Below, in pieces: positions 51,452-60,407 of a stretch of DNA of 64,000 bases. The notes under the pieces were generated by a model, which was not told the origin of the DNA, did no database searches, and was given only the letters and a program-made list of their open reading frames with translations. The position numbers were made by a program, and so were the translations under genes. Location of the stretch: positions 682,001 to 746,000 of the forward strand of contig CAWHJN010000005.1 of NCBI GenBank assembly GCA_963829705.1, read 5' to 3'. Each line of letters begins with the position of its first letter. Position 1 is the first letter of the stretch. Origin of the DNA: CAWHJN01 sp963829705. Its GTDB lineage: Bacteria; Bacteroidota; Rhodothermia; Rhodothermales; BA12.

Positions 51452-52903
51452 CTACAGCACCGGGGCAAACAGGCGAGTGACCTGCGTGGCGAGCTGGAAG
51501 AAGAGCGACTTGCCGTCGATGTCGTCGAGCGTGATTTCGGTGGCGCGGGCGAGGTCGCGCTCCAGCATCGCCGCCACGTCGCGGGCAAACGGCCCGTCGT
51601 TGTAGAGAATGTTGATCTCGAAGTTGAGGCGGAACGAGCGGTTGTCGAGGTTGGCCGTGCCCACGGCGGCGTACTCCTCGTCGACGAGGACGACCTTCTG
51701 GTGCATGAAGCCGTCTTCGTAGAGAAACACCCGCACGCCCGCGCGCGCCACGTCGTCGAGGTAGGCGTAGGGGACGTACTTGAAGAAGACCGAGTCGCTT
51801 TTGCGCGGCATGAGGATGCGAACGTCCACGCCGCGGAGGGCGGCCAGCTGGAGCGCGCCCAGCACGCGCCCGTCGGGCACGAAGTAGGGCGAGGCGATCC
51901 AGACGCGCCTCTCGGCGGACTCAATGGCGTGTGCGAAGAGCAGTCCGCACGTTTCGAGTTCGTCGTTGGGGCCGGAGGCGAGCACGAGCGCGCAGCGGTC
52001 GGCGGCGCTGCGTTGCGGCTGCCAGCGCACGTCGAGCACCTCGCGGTTGGCGTAGTACCAGTCGCGCAGGTACGTGAGCTGCACGCCCAGCACCGCCGGA
52101 CCATCGATCCGCAGGTGCGTGTCGCGCCACGGGCTCAGGTCGGGGTCACGCCCGAGGTACTCGTCGCCCACGTTGAGGCCGCCGACGAAGGCCCGCTTGC
52201 CATCCACGACGACGATTTTGCGGTGGTTGCGGAAGTTGAGGCGGAAGCGCCGCAGCGCGCCCCCGGCCCCGATGAAACGGGCGGGCGTCGCGCCCGCGTC
52301 GCGCAGCGCGCGGAGGTAGGCGTGCGGCAGCTTGTAACAGCCCACGCCGTCGTAGAGCAGGTAAACGCGCACGCCGCGACGGGCGGCCTCGGCCAGCTTC
52401 GCCTGAAACGCGCATCCGATCTCGTCGTCGTGGATGATGTAGAACTGCGCCAGCACGTAGTCCTCGGCGCGGTCGATGGCGTCGAAGATGGCGTCGAAGG
52501 TGGCGTGTCCGTCGATGAGAAGGTGGCCGTCGTTGCCGTCGGTGAAGGGCGTCGTCGCCAGTTTCTGGAAGGCGCGGGGTTCGCCGCGCGTGCCCGAGGG
52601 CCGCGCGCGGAAGTGTTGCAACGGTCCGTCTTCGTCCACGCCGGTCTGGGCGAGCACGGGTGCGATCTGGCGGTTGAAGTCGTCCATCACCTTCTCGTAG
52701 TCTGAGAAGTGCGTGCGCCCGAAAATCCAGTAGAACGGCAGCGCGATGAACGGGACGGTGATGAGCGAGATAGCCCACGCCGTCGATCCCTGCGGCGTAC
52801 GCGCCTTCATCACGGCGTCGAGTGCACTCAGCCCACCGAGCACGAAGAACGTCGGGACGAGGATGCCGAGCAGCCAGCCCCAGAAGGTGATGTCGCCCGT
52901 CAT
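51452..52903 (-). CDS. cls: Cardiolipin synthase (phospholipase D type)
   Basis: A 483-residue cardiolipin synthase. Two N-terminal membrane spans (FWGWLLGILVPTFFVLGGL; AWAISLITVPFIALPFYWIF) are followed by two HKD catalytic motifs, NHRKIVVVDGKRAFVGG and MHQKVVLVDEEYAAVGTANLD. It joins two phosphatidylglycerols in the inner membrane. The ATG at 52903 gives the standard N-terminus. A CATCTTGG promoter-like box lies 63 bases upstream. The TAG stop is followed directly by a tRNA T-arm-like string. Confidence 0.95.
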   Translation of the reverse strand: MTGDITFWGWLLGILVPTFFVLGGLSALDAVMKARTPQGSTAWAISLITVPFIALPFYWIFGRTHFSDYEKVMDDFNRQIAPVLAQTGVDEDGPLQHFRARPSGTRGEPRAFQKLATTPFTDGNDGHLLIDGHATFDAIFDAIDRAEDYVLAQFYIIHDDEIGCAFQAKLAEAARRGVRVYLLYDGVGCYKLPHAYLRALRDAGATPARFIGAGGALRRFRLNFRNHRKIVVVDGKRAFVGGLNVGDEYLGRDPDLSPWRDTHLRIDGPAVLGVQLTYLRDWYYANREVLDVRWQPQRSAADRCALVLASGPNDELETCGLLFAHAIESAERRVWIASPYFVPDGRVLGALQLAALRGVDVRILMPRKSDSVFFKYVPYAYLDDVARAGVRVFLYEDGFMHQKVVLVDEEYAAVGTANLDNRSFRLNFEINILYNDGPFARDVAAMLERDLARATEITLDDIDGKSLFFQLATQVTRLFAPVL

Positions 52904-52966
52904 GGCGCGGCGACGTGGGCGAGGGAGGAGGGGGGGCGCATACGGGCGGAGGCAAAGCGAGAAGCC

Positions 52967-52974
52967 CCAAGATG
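52967..52974 (-). promoter_or_regulatory. Promoter-like box CATCTTGG for cls
   Basis: One base from the recurring TATCTTGG box, 63 bases before the cls start. Confidence 0.3.
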
Positions 52975-53080
52975 CGCCCGCGCCGCCGGGCGGATCGTAA
53001 CAACGCCGCGAAAGACCCACGCGGCTGTCGCCGGATGCCTACGAGCGGGCAACGCGGTCGGGGCGCAGCGCGCTGTGTCG

Positions 53081-53998
53081 CTACAACGTGTACCGCAGCG
53101 CGAGGCCCTGCCCGGTGCCGCCCACCTCGCCCTCGAAGGGCTGGTAGGCAAAGTCGAACCCGAACGCGCCCGAGCGCAGGCCCAGCCCCAGCGTGAGGCC
53201 GCGCAGGTCATCCCCGAAGAGGTAGCCCGTGCGCCCGACGAGCAGATCGAACGCCTCGACTTCGGCCCCGACGTGCAGGCGTGTCTCCTGCGGCTCGCCT
53301 TCGAGGTGGGCCAGGTCCCGCACGATTTCCGCGGCGACGAGGACGCGGGCGATGGGGCCGAGGTCGAGCGCGTCGGCGGCCACGAGGAGAGGTTCGGCGG
53401 CCACGCCCACGCGCAGCACGGAAGGCAGCGTCAGCGCCTGCCCGGAAAGCTCGCCCACCCGCCCGACGTGTTGCACGGCCGCGCCTGCCCGCACGCCGCC
53501 GCCGAGTGCCCGCGCCTGCACGCCCGCGTCGAAGGCGACGCCCGTGGCGCTCTCGCCCTGCGCGTCGCGCTGCACCACGTAGCTGGCCGTCACGCCCGCC
53601 CGCAGCGGCCCACGTCCGTAGGCGTACGCTACCGCCACCTGCAAAAAGCGCACGTCGAAGCCATCGTCGTCCCGGATGGCCCCGCGCTCGGCGGCGTCGA
53701 AAGCCGTCACGAGCAGGCCGAGGCGTCCGCGCGTGGAGATCGGCGTGCCGCCTGCGAGCGTGTAGAGGCCGCTGCCCTGAAGCCAGCGTCGGTAGCCCGC
53801 GGCGATCTGCGCGCCGCCGAGGCCCGCCAGCGACGCCGGGTTTCCGTGCAGCAACAGCACGCTGCCCGTCTCGGCCACGAGCGTCTCGCCGCGCCCCTGC
53901 GCGTCGGTGGCGGGCACGAGCCGCAGCGCGGGGATCGTCTGCGCATGTACGCCAATGGTGGCGAACACCGCCAGCAGCAGAGCAACGCCGCGCCTCAC
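53081..53998 (-). CDS. PorV/PorQ-like outer-membrane barrel, second copy
   Basis: A 305-residue predicted barrel: signal peptide (ending GVHAQ, about 20), then the PorV/PorQ-family pattern with GETLVAETGSVLLLHGNPASLAG near the start and alternating strands to the C-terminal FDFAYQPFEGEV and LALRYTL, an aromatic-rich outer-membrane end. Family members shuttle or retain type IX cargo at the surface. It starts with GTG at 53998, overlapping the TGA of the preceding barrel gene as GTGA. It is the last gene of the four-gene cluster. Confidence 0.78.
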   Translation of the reverse strand: MRRGVALLLAVFATIGVHAQTIPALRLVPATDAQGRGETLVAETGSVLLLHGNPASLAGLGGAQIAAGYRRWLQGSGLYTLAGGTPISTRGRLGLLVTAFDAAERGAIRDDDGFDVRFLQVAVAYAYGRGPLRAGVTASYVVQRDAQGESATGVAFDAGVQARALGGGVRAGAAVQHVGRVGELSGQALTLPSVLRVGVAAEPLLVAADALDLGPIARVLVAAEIVRDLAHLEGEPQETRLHVGAEVEAFDLLVGRTGYLFGDDLRGLTLGLGLRSGAFGFDFAYQPFEGEVGGTGQGLALRYTL

Positions 53999-55023
53999 AG
54001 CAGCACCTGCAACGTGACGAGGTGCAGGGTGCCCGTGCCGTAGGGTTCGAGCACGAATCCGTAGCCGCCACGCAGCACCAGCGGCCCGGCGGGCTGCTCG
54101 ACGCCGAAGCCCACGCTGGGCCGCGCGCCAGTGGCGATGCCGTCCATGCCCACGCCCTCGACGCCGCCGCGCAGCGTGAACGCGGGCGTGATGGCGTACT
54201 CGGCCCCCACGCGCAGCAAACTGCCGCCGTCGCTGAAAGAAGTCGTGGTGGTGGCGTAGACGAGCTGGCCGCCGCGCACCTCGGTGCCGCGCGTGGCCTG
54301 CTCGCGCCGCGTCGCGCGCGCCTCGACCTCCGCCGTCACCACGAGCGGACCGCGCGTGTACGCGCCGCCCACGCGCAGGCGCACGGGGAAGTTGTCGGTG
54401 GTGCTCTTGCCGCCTTCGCCGTAGATGCGCGACGTGTCGTAGGTGTAGCGCGCCAGGAAATCGTCGACGGCGATGCCGAGCGCGAGCGCGTCGCTGACGG
54501 CGTAGACGGCGCCCGCGTCGATGCCGATGGCGAGCGAGGGGCGCAGCGGCGCCTCGTACAACTGGCTGCGAAACACCTGCATCCCCAGCCCGATGCTGAG
54601 TTTCTCGGAGGCGCGCAGGCCGAAGGCGAGGAAAAAGTCGAACTCGTCGGTCCGCAACTCGCCCGTGTGCTGCCCGCTCGCGTCGCGCCCGTCGATGCCC
54701 GTCACGGCGGCGTGGACGAGCCCGACGGCCACGCCCGCGCGCGGCGGAAGCGGCGCGGAAAGCTGCAAAAACTGCAACTCCCGATCCTGGCTCATCAGCG
54801 CTGCCGACGCCTCCAGGTTCTGCTGCGGCACGAAGACGGCCAGCGCCGGGTTGTAGTACGGCGACGTCCAGCCCGAGCGCTCCGCCACGAGCGCGCCGCC
54901 CATCGACACGCCGCGCGCGCCGAAGCCCATGCGGGAAAACACCCCGGCTTGCGCGTGTGCGTCCGCCACGGCCAGCAGCATCAGGACGGCCACCGGAACG
55001 ATCTGAAAGAGACGCCGCATCAT
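53995..55023 (-). CDS. PorV/PorQ-family outer-membrane barrel
   Basis: A 342-residue member of the UPF0164/PorV-PorQ family. After the signal peptide (ending ADAHAQ) comes the family start FGARGVSMGGALVAERSG and SPYYNPALAVF, then about 14 predicted strands and a terminal strand LHLVTLQVLL. ATG 55023 (followed by a second ATG) overlaps the stop of the propeller gene as ATGA. With the propeller and the lipoprotein it forms a likely surface complex; the role is inferred from family and context only. Confidence 0.85.
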   Translation of the reverse strand: MMRRLFQIVPVAVLMLLAVADAHAQAGVFSRMGFGARGVSMGGALVAERSGWTSPYYNPALAVFVPQQNLEASAALMSQDRELQFLQLSAPLPPRAGVAVGLVHAAVTGIDGRDASGQHTGELRTDEFDFFLAFGLRASEKLSIGLGMQVFRSQLYEAPLRPSLAIGIDAGAVYAVSDALALGIAVDDFLARYTYDTSRIYGEGGKSTTDNFPVRLRVGGAYTRGPLVVTAEVEARATRREQATRGTEVRGGQLVYATTTTSFSDGGSLLRVGAEYAITPAFTLRGGVEGVGMDGIATGARPSVGFGVEQPAGPLVLRGGYGFVLEPYGTGTLHLVTLQVLL

Positions 55024-55703
55024 TCGAGTACCAGGATTTTGCCGCGCAGCGTCTCGCCGCCCGCGTCGATGGCGTAGAAATACGTGCCGTTGGCGACGCG
55101 GTAGCCGCCGTCGTCGCGCCCGTCCCAGACGGGTTCGTCGAGTGTGCGGACGAGGTTCATGCCGAAGTCGAACAGCCGGATCGTCACCGGGTCGGTCGAG
55201 GCGGCGCAGCGGCTCTCGTCGGCGGGGTCGCTGTAGCAGATGCGGACGTACCGGTCCACCTCGGGCGAGAACGGGTTGGGATAGGCGTACGAGCCGACGG
55301 ACGGCGCGCGCTCGCTCGGCGCGGCGGGGCGCGGCGATGTCTCGGCGCGGAAGCGCGTGAAAGTCGCCGCCCGGTCGGTGCTCTTGAACAGGCCGTCATC
55401 GGTCCCCACCCACAGCGCGCCGTCGGAGGTGACGGCGACGGAGAACACGCCCACGTCCGGGCGCACGGTTTCCGTGGGGCGCTGCGGATCGAAAAAGTCG
55501 CGGACGATGCGCCACGTCGCGCCGTCGTCGGTGGAGACGAGCAAGCCGCTCGCGCCCGCGGCGTAGACGATCCCGTCGTCGAAGGCGAAGTCGTAGACCT
55601 GCTCGCCCGCCAGTGCCTGCTCGTACGTCAGCCCGCCATCGCGCGAAACGGTGACGCCGTAGCGCCCGTCGGGTTCGACGTTGCTATCGGCCCACGACGC
55701 CAT
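55020..55703 (-). pseudogene. C-terminal part of a frameshifted surface propeller protein
   Basis: This frame continues the protein encoded by the adjoining N-terminal part. It has BNR/propeller blades (VTVSRDGGLTYEQAL, GLLVSTDDGATWRIV, LWVGTDDGLFKSTDRAATF) and a C-terminal FlgD-Ig/T9SS sorting-like domain: SYAYPNPFSPEVDRYV, IRLFDFGMNLVRTL, VANGTYFYAIDAGGETLRGK. The frame reads upstream of ATG 55703 through NAVWMASWADSN and IEEQPLPGR to about 55760, where one G in a GGG run breaks it. Whether this is a sequencing error, mutation or programmed shift is open. Confidence 0.75.
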
Positions 55704-56550
55704 CCAGACAGCGTTGCGGCCCGGTAAGGGCTGTTCCTCTATCGAAAAGACGAGCGGGTCCCGTCAGTCCGCCCGGCGCGCCCGTGTACGAATAGCGCCG
55801 CCACGACGTGCCGCCGTCGCGCGAGACGTTGACGCCGCGCTGCGTGCCCGCCCACACCACGCCCGCCTCGTCCACGAGCACGGAGTAGCCGAAGTGGTTG
55901 TAGTTGCCCGCGTCGCTGGCGGGGTTGAATTTGGGGGCCAACTCGAAGCCGTAAAGGGTGTTAGGCGTGAGTTCGTCGAGGTCGTCGGGTGGGAGCACGG
56001 CGCGCTGCCACGTCGTGCCCGCGTCATCCGAGTAGCGGATGCCGCTGAACCAGCCTGCCGTCCACACGCGCCCCGTGGAGGGGTCGTAGTCGACGTCGGC
56101 GGGCGGGCTGTCGAGGGCGTTGGTGATGGGCGCGGCAGGGATGCGCGAGATGCCGTAGACCTCGACGGTGTCGCGCGGCTCGTCGAGCGGCGTGCGGAGC
56201 ACACTGAACGTCTGCCCGCCGTCGGCGGAATAAGCGAAGCCCGCGGCCACGGAGCGGACGCGGTTGTCTTCGTCGCGGACGGGAAACCACAGCCCGCCCC
56301 AGATCACGTCGCCCTCGATGTCGAGCGAGCGCACCTGCAAGCGCCCGATCCGCACCGAGTCGATGCCGGCGACCTGCCACGTCGCGCCGCCGTCGCGGGT
56401 GACGTTGAGCAACGGGCCTACCCACAGGTCGGTGCCCTCGGCGTGCAGCGTGGCGATGCTGTTGCGGGCGATACCGGGCGCAGGCAGAAGCTGCGCGTGC
56501 GCCCACAGGGGCATCATCAGCAGCGCGGAGAGGAAGAACAGCGTTCTCAT
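55684..56550 (-). pseudogene. N-terminal part of a frameshifted surface propeller protein
   Basis: An exported propeller: signal peptide MRTLFFLSALLMMPLWAHAQ, then blades with BNR-type loops such as LLNVTRDGGATWQVAG, FAYSADGGQTFSVL, IRYSDDAGTTWQRAV and VNVSRDGGTSWRRYSY. The true homology ends near GAPGGLTG (about 55762); the next 20 codons are out of frame. Removing one base from the CCC at 55760-55762 would join it to the C-terminal part into one protein of about 510 residues. ATG 56550 overlaps the TGA of the lipoprotein gene. Confidence 0.75.
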
Positions 56551-57317
56551 TGCACCGTGAGCGTTAACGTGACGTCGCCGCTCCGCAGCCCGGCACGGTC
56601 GATGGCGCGGAAGACGAAGTCGATGTCGCCCGTCGTGCCGGCGTCCACGGCGAGGGCGAAGCTGGCCGTAAAGATGCCATCGTTGGCCGTCTGGTCGCCA
56701 AAGCTCTCGCCGTCGTCGAACAGCCGGAAGGCCTGGCCGTCGGGCGTCTCCACCTCGACGCGCAGCACGTCTTCGAGGCCCTGCGGGTCGGAGACGGTCG
56801 CCGTCAGCGTGAGCGTGCCGCCGGTGGCCGGGAACGGGTTGGGGCTGGCCGCGACGCGCTCGACGACGGGCGGGTCGTTGGGCGCGGTGTAGGTCACCCG
56901 CCCGAGCACCTGCCCGATGGCGCCCGAGGCATCGCGCGCGTTGACGACGACGGTATAGGTGCCCGGCTCGTCGATGGGCAGCGGCAGCGTGAACGTCACG
57001 CCGTAGCGCGTGCCGCCGAGCGGCGCGAGCGGGACGGTGGCGAGCAGCCGGAGGCCGGGCTTCGCGCGCGTCACGAGCGCCTGCACGTCGGTCACGTCGT
57101 CGCCCGCTACGTCGACCTCGATGGTGACGGGCACGCGGGCCGTATCGCCGTCGATCTGGTCAGCGCCCAGGGCCGCGCGTTCGAGCGCGTCAGGGGTGAC
57201 GGTGAGGCCGTCCAGCAGAGGTGCGCGGCCCGGCGGGTCGGGAATGCCGGGGGCGCTGTCGCAGGCGGCAAGTGCGAGCGCGAACAGCGCGAGCACTACG
57301 GCAGAACGCAGGAGCAT
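56547..57317 (-). CDS. Surface lipoprotein with Ig-like domains
   Basis: A 256-residue lipoprotein: signal with lipobox LALAAC (Cys19), a linker, then two predicted Ig-like beta domains. The second has VERVAASPNPFPATGGTLTL and the Asp-rich LFDDGESFGDQTANDGIFT, a calcium-type loop found in bacterial surface proteins. Function is unknown. It heads the four-gene cluster, overlapping the propeller gene by 4 bases; a TATCTTGG promoter box lies 92 bases upstream. Confidence 0.82.
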   Translation of the reverse strand: MLLRSAVVLALFALALAACDSAPGIPDPPGRAPLLDGLTVTPDALERAALGADQIDGDTARVPVTIEVDVAGDDVTDVQALVTRAKPGLRLLATVPLAPLGGTRYGVTFTLPLPIDEPGTYTVVVNARDASGAIGQVLGRVTYTAPNDPPVVERVAASPNPFPATGGTLTLTATVSDPQGLEDVLRVEVETPDGQAFRLFDDGESFGDQTANDGIFTASFALAVDAGTTGDIDFVFRAIDRAGLRSGDVTLTLTVQ

Positions 57318-57409
57318 GAGGAAACGGGTCGGAGAAAAAGCAGAGCAGTCAGCAGGGTACCGTAGCCGTTTCGGTCATGCAGCGGGGTTGGGCGGTGGAG
57401 AGCGGGTGG

Positions 57410-57417
57410 CCAAGATA
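57410..57417 (-). promoter_or_regulatory. -7 promoter box TATCTTGG for the surface-protein cluster
   Basis: Minus-strand TATCTTGG, identical to the boxes at 38655 and 62365. It lies in the short spacer after the ROK gene and predicts a leader of about 90 bases. Confidence 0.45.
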
Positions 57418-57465
57418 CGCGGCCCCGCTGCCCGATGCCACCGCGCGCCAGGGCAAAACCGGCGG

Positions 57466-58386
57466 TCACCACGCGTTGGTTTCGCCCGTGTGGTGCCGCC
57501 CCCGCTGCGCGTCGCGTGCGAGGGCCAGTGCGCCCAGCACGCCGGGGCGTGTGTGGAGGGCGCTCGGGACGATGTACGCGCCCAGCCCGTCCGCCACCAG
57601 CGCCGGGTGCGCCGGATAGCCCGCCAGCACCTCGGCCACGCGCTGGCGCACCCTGGGCAGCAACGCTTCGCGCTGCATCACCCCGCCGCCCACGACGATC
57701 TTCTCGGGCGAGAGCAGCAGCGTACACGTCGCGAGCGCCTCGCCGAGGTAACGGGCCACCAGTTCCCACACGGGATGATCGTCGGGTAGGTCGCGCGCGG
57801 GTGTGCCGGTGCGTTTTTCGATGGCCGGGCCGCTGATCATCCCGTGCAGGCAGCCGTCGTGGTATGCGCAGAGGCCGTCGAAGTCGTCGCCCGGCGCGCG
57901 GCAGACGCGCAGGTGCCCCATCTCGGGGTGGCCGAGGCCATGCACGCAGCGCCCGTGGATGAGGCTGCCCGCGCCCACGCTCGCGCCCACGTTGACGAAG
58001 AGCAGGTTGTCGGCGTCCTGTCCCGCGCCGAAGCGCTTCTCCCCGACGACAGCCGCGTTGGCCCCCGTTTCTACCACCACGGGCACGTGCAGCGCCTCCT
58101 TCAGCACGCCGCGCAGGCTGGTATTGCGCCACCGCTCCTGCGGAGCCAGCCCAATGGTGCCGTATGTACCCGAGCGCGGGTTGAGGTCGAGCGGCCCGAA
58201 CGCGCCCACGCCGACGGCCTCCACCGGCCCCGGCTGCTGCTCGAAGAAGTGCACGGCGCGTCCCAGCGTTTCCTCGGGCGTCGTCGTCTCGAAGCGCAGA
58301 AACCGGTTTAGCCCGCCGAGCCCGTCGCCGACGGCGCACACGAACTGACTCGTCCCCGCTTCGATGCCTCCAAACAATGCCGCCAT
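57466..58386 (-). CDS. ROK-family sugar kinase-like protein (fructokinase type)
   Basis: A 306-residue ROK protein closest in layout to bacterial fructo/mannokinases. The zinc site region is GLGHPEMGHLRVCR and CAYHDGCLHG, ATP loops include VVVETGANAAVVGEKRFGAG, and KIVVGGGVMQREALL closes the fold. Two usually conserved spots differ: the phosphate loop reads GIEAGTSQF where GIEAGGTKF is usual, and the Glu after the last zinc Cys is His (CLHG for CLEG). It may be an altered kinase or sugar-binding regulator. The ATG at 58386 is standard. Confidence 0.88.
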   Translation of the reverse strand: MAALFGGIEAGTSQFVCAVGDGLGGLNRFLRFETTTPEETLGRAVHFFEQQPGPVEAVGVGAFGPLDLNPRSGTYGTIGLAPQERWRNTSLRGVLKEALHVPVVVETGANAAVVGEKRFGAGQDADNLLFVNVGASVGAGSLIHGRCVHGLGHPEMGHLRVCRAPGDDFDGLCAYHDGCLHGMISGPAIEKRTGTPARDLPDDHPVWELVARYLGEALATCTLLLSPEKIVVGGGVMQREALLPRVRQRVAEVLAGYPAHPALVADGLGAYIVPSALHTRPGVLGALALARDAQRGRHHTGETNAW

Positions 58387-58434
58387 AATCTCGACTCGGT
58401 ATTCAATCGCCGCTGCCTCAGCAATGCCGCCTTT

Positions 58435-59586
58435 TCAACACGGCGCGCCGGCCAGCATCTGCGCCCGCACGCGCTCGTAGTGGGCCTCGTACTGTGGGAT
58501 GATGCGATCCAGACTGAACTCGTCCACGGCCCGTGCCCGCGCGGCCTGCGCCATGCGCGCCTGCAACGTCTCGTCGGTGATGAGCATCCGCACCTTCTCC
58601 GTCATCATGTCGATGTCGCCGAGGGGACACAAAAAGCCGACTTCGCCATCGACTACCAGCTCGGGCAGCCCGCCGATGTCGCTCGACACCACGGGCACGC
58701 CGCACGACATCGCCTCCAGCGCCGCCAGCCCGAAGGTCTCCGAACCCGACGGCATCAGAAACACGTCGGCGATAGAGAGGATTTCTTCGACGGGGTCCTG
58801 CTTGCCCAGAAACCGGATGTCCTCGTAGACGCCCAGCTTGCGCGCGTGGTGCTCCGTCGGGACGCGGTCAGGGCCGTCGCCTACGAGCAGCAGCTTCACG
58901 GGCTGCCCCTCGGCACGCAGCCGCGCCAGAATCTCGACGGTATCGGTGGCGCGCTTGACGGCGCGGAAGTTGGACACGTGGACGAGCAGCTTCTCGCCGT
59001 TGGGGCACAGCGCCTGCCGGAAATGGTCTTTGTTGGACCGCTGGAAACGGTCGGTGTCGACGAAGTTGGGGATGACCTCGATCTCCTTCGACACGTCGAA
59101 GTGTTCGAATGTCTCGCGGCGCAGGTACTCGCTCACCGCCGTCACGCCATCGGATTCGTCGATGGAATACGCGACGACGGGCGCGAAGCTGGGGTCCTGG
59201 CCCACGATCGTGATGTCGGTGCCGTGGAGCGTCGTCACGATGGGCACGCACACACCCTGCCGCGCGAGGATCTGGCGGGCCAGCATGGCGCTCGTGGCGT
59301 GCGGGATGGCGTAGTGGACGTGCAACAGGTCGAGGCCCTCGTAGCGCGTCACGTCCACCATCTTGCTCGTCAGCGCGAGCGTGTACGGGCGGTGCTCGAA
59401 AACCGGGTAGGCGTTGACGTTGACTTCGTGGAAAAAGATGTTCTCGGCCACGTGCCCCAGCCGGAACGGCATCGAGTACGAGATAAAATGAATCTGGTGG
59501 CCACGGGCGGCGAGGGCCTTGCCCAGTTCGGTGGCCACGACGCCGGAGCCGCCGTAGATAGGGTAGCAGGTGATGCCGATTTTCAT
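58435..59586 (-). CDS. bshA: N-acetyl-alpha-D-glucosaminyl L-malate synthase
   Basis: A 383-residue GT4 glycosyltransferase, first enzyme of bacillithiol synthesis, joining UDP-GlcNAc to L-malate. The N-terminus KIGITCYPIYGGSGVVATEL and HFISYSMPFRL are diagnostic of BshA; HVHYAIPHATSAMLA, VSNFRAVKR, LLVGDGPDR and GSETFGLAALEAMSCGVPVV are the GT4 substrate and nucleotide sites. bshB and bshC are not in the window. It lies 48 bases upstream of the ROK gene, possibly cotranscribed. Confidence 0.96.
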   Translation of the reverse strand: MKIGITCYPIYGGSGVVATELGKALAARGHQIHFISYSMPFRLGHVAENIFFHEVNVNAYPVFEHRPYTLALTSKMVDVTRYEGLDLLHVHYAIPHATSAMLARQILARQGVCVPIVTTLHGTDITIVGQDPSFAPVVAYSIDESDGVTAVSEYLRRETFEHFDVSKEIEVIPNFVDTDRFQRSNKDHFRQALCPNGEKLLVHVSNFRAVKRATDTVEILARLRAEGQPVKLLLVGDGPDRVPTEHHARKLGVYEDIRFLGKQDPVEEILSIADVFLMPSGSETFGLAALEAMSCGVPVVSSDIGGLPELVVDGEVGFLCPLGDIDMMTEKVRMLITDETLQARMAQAARARAVDEFSLDRIIPQYEAHYERVRAQMLAGAPC

Positions 59587-59725
59587 AGACGGGGGATCGT
59601 AACGACGCTGTTTCGCCTCTCGCCTGCCAGAACCGGCCTCACCACCTCAGGTTCACGCCGCCGCCTGCGCGACGGGTTCTTCCCACTTGGCGCTGGCTTC
59701 CCGTTCTCTATCCGATCTCATCGCT

Positions 59726-60325
59726 ATGAAACACCTTTTTTCGCTTTTCACGCTTCTGGCCGTGCTCGCCGTCGCGCAGCCCGCGCAGGCGCAATTCGGC
59801 ATTGCCGTCGGCGCCAACTTCGACAAGGCTTCGGACTTTTCCATCGGCAACTCGTCGGAATCGTTCGACAGCGCCACAGGCTATCACGTGGGCGTCTTTT
59901 TCGACCTTCCCCTCGGCCCGGTCGCGCTGCGTCCCGGCATCTTCTACACGGACGTAGGCAGCCTCGAACCCGAAGGTTCGGGCATCAGCACGCCCAAAGC
60001 CGACCTCAGCCTCGTCGAGATCCCCGTCGACGTTCGCTACCGCATCCTGCTGCCGATGGCCAAACCGTACCTCCTGGCCGGGCCGGTTTTCCGACTCGCC
60101 AACCAGAGCGACGACGAGGTAGACCTGTCGCAGTTCTCGATGGCGGGTGCCGCCGGGGCCGGGCTTGAACTCTCACTCGCCGGGCTGCGCCCGTTCGTCG
60201 AAGCGCGCTACCAGTTCGGCGTGTCGAAATTCATCGACAGCTACCAGGTGGGCAACGTGTCGGTCGAGTCCGAGGACGACGTCAAACTCAACTCGTTCAT
60301 GATCCGCGCGGGCATCGTGTTTTAA
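59726..60325 (+). CDS. Porin-family outer-membrane beta-barrel protein
   Basis: A 199-residue small barrel of the OMP_b-brl type. Signal peptide (ending PAQAQ, about 22), eight or so amphipathic strands starting FGIAVGANF and including LRPGIFYTDVG, VEIPVDVRYRILLP, PYLLAGPVFRLA and FVEARYQFGVSKF, and an aromatic C-terminal end IRAGIVF. The role is likely structural or sensing, as for many orphan barrels. It has its own strong terminator and is monocistronic. Confidence 0.88.
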   Translation: MKHLFSLFTLLAVLAVAQPAQAQFGIAVGANFDKASDFSIGNSSESFDSATGYHVGVFFDLPLGPVALRPGIFYTDVGSLEPEGSGISTPKADLSLVEIPVDVRYRILLPMAKPYLLAGPVFRLANQSDDEVDLSQFSMAGAAGAGLELSLAGLRPFVEARYQFGVSKFIDSYQVGNVSVESEDDVKLNSFMIRAGIVF

Positions 60326-60347
60326 CGCTTCTCGCGTTGCGAAACGC

Positions 60348-60387
60348 AAAAAGCCTCCGACGTTTTCAGACGTCGGAGGCTTTTTTT
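60348..60387. terminator. Strong bidirectional intrinsic terminator
   Basis: A 16-bp perfect inverted repeat AAAAAGCCTCCGACGT (60348-60363) and ACGTCGGAGGCTTTTT (60370-60385), 6-base loop, followed on the plus strand by more T residues and preceded by A residues. It serves both the porin gene and the convergent sigma-like gene. Confidence 0.93.
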
Positions 60388-60407
60388 GTGCATGGGTCAA
60401 ACGAGAA

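Noticed and set aside
51421..51510. A tRNA gene at the end of cls
   Set aside because: Only the T-loop matches; the T-stem does not pair fully and no acceptor, anticodon or D arm can be formed, as the 5' side is cls coding sequence.
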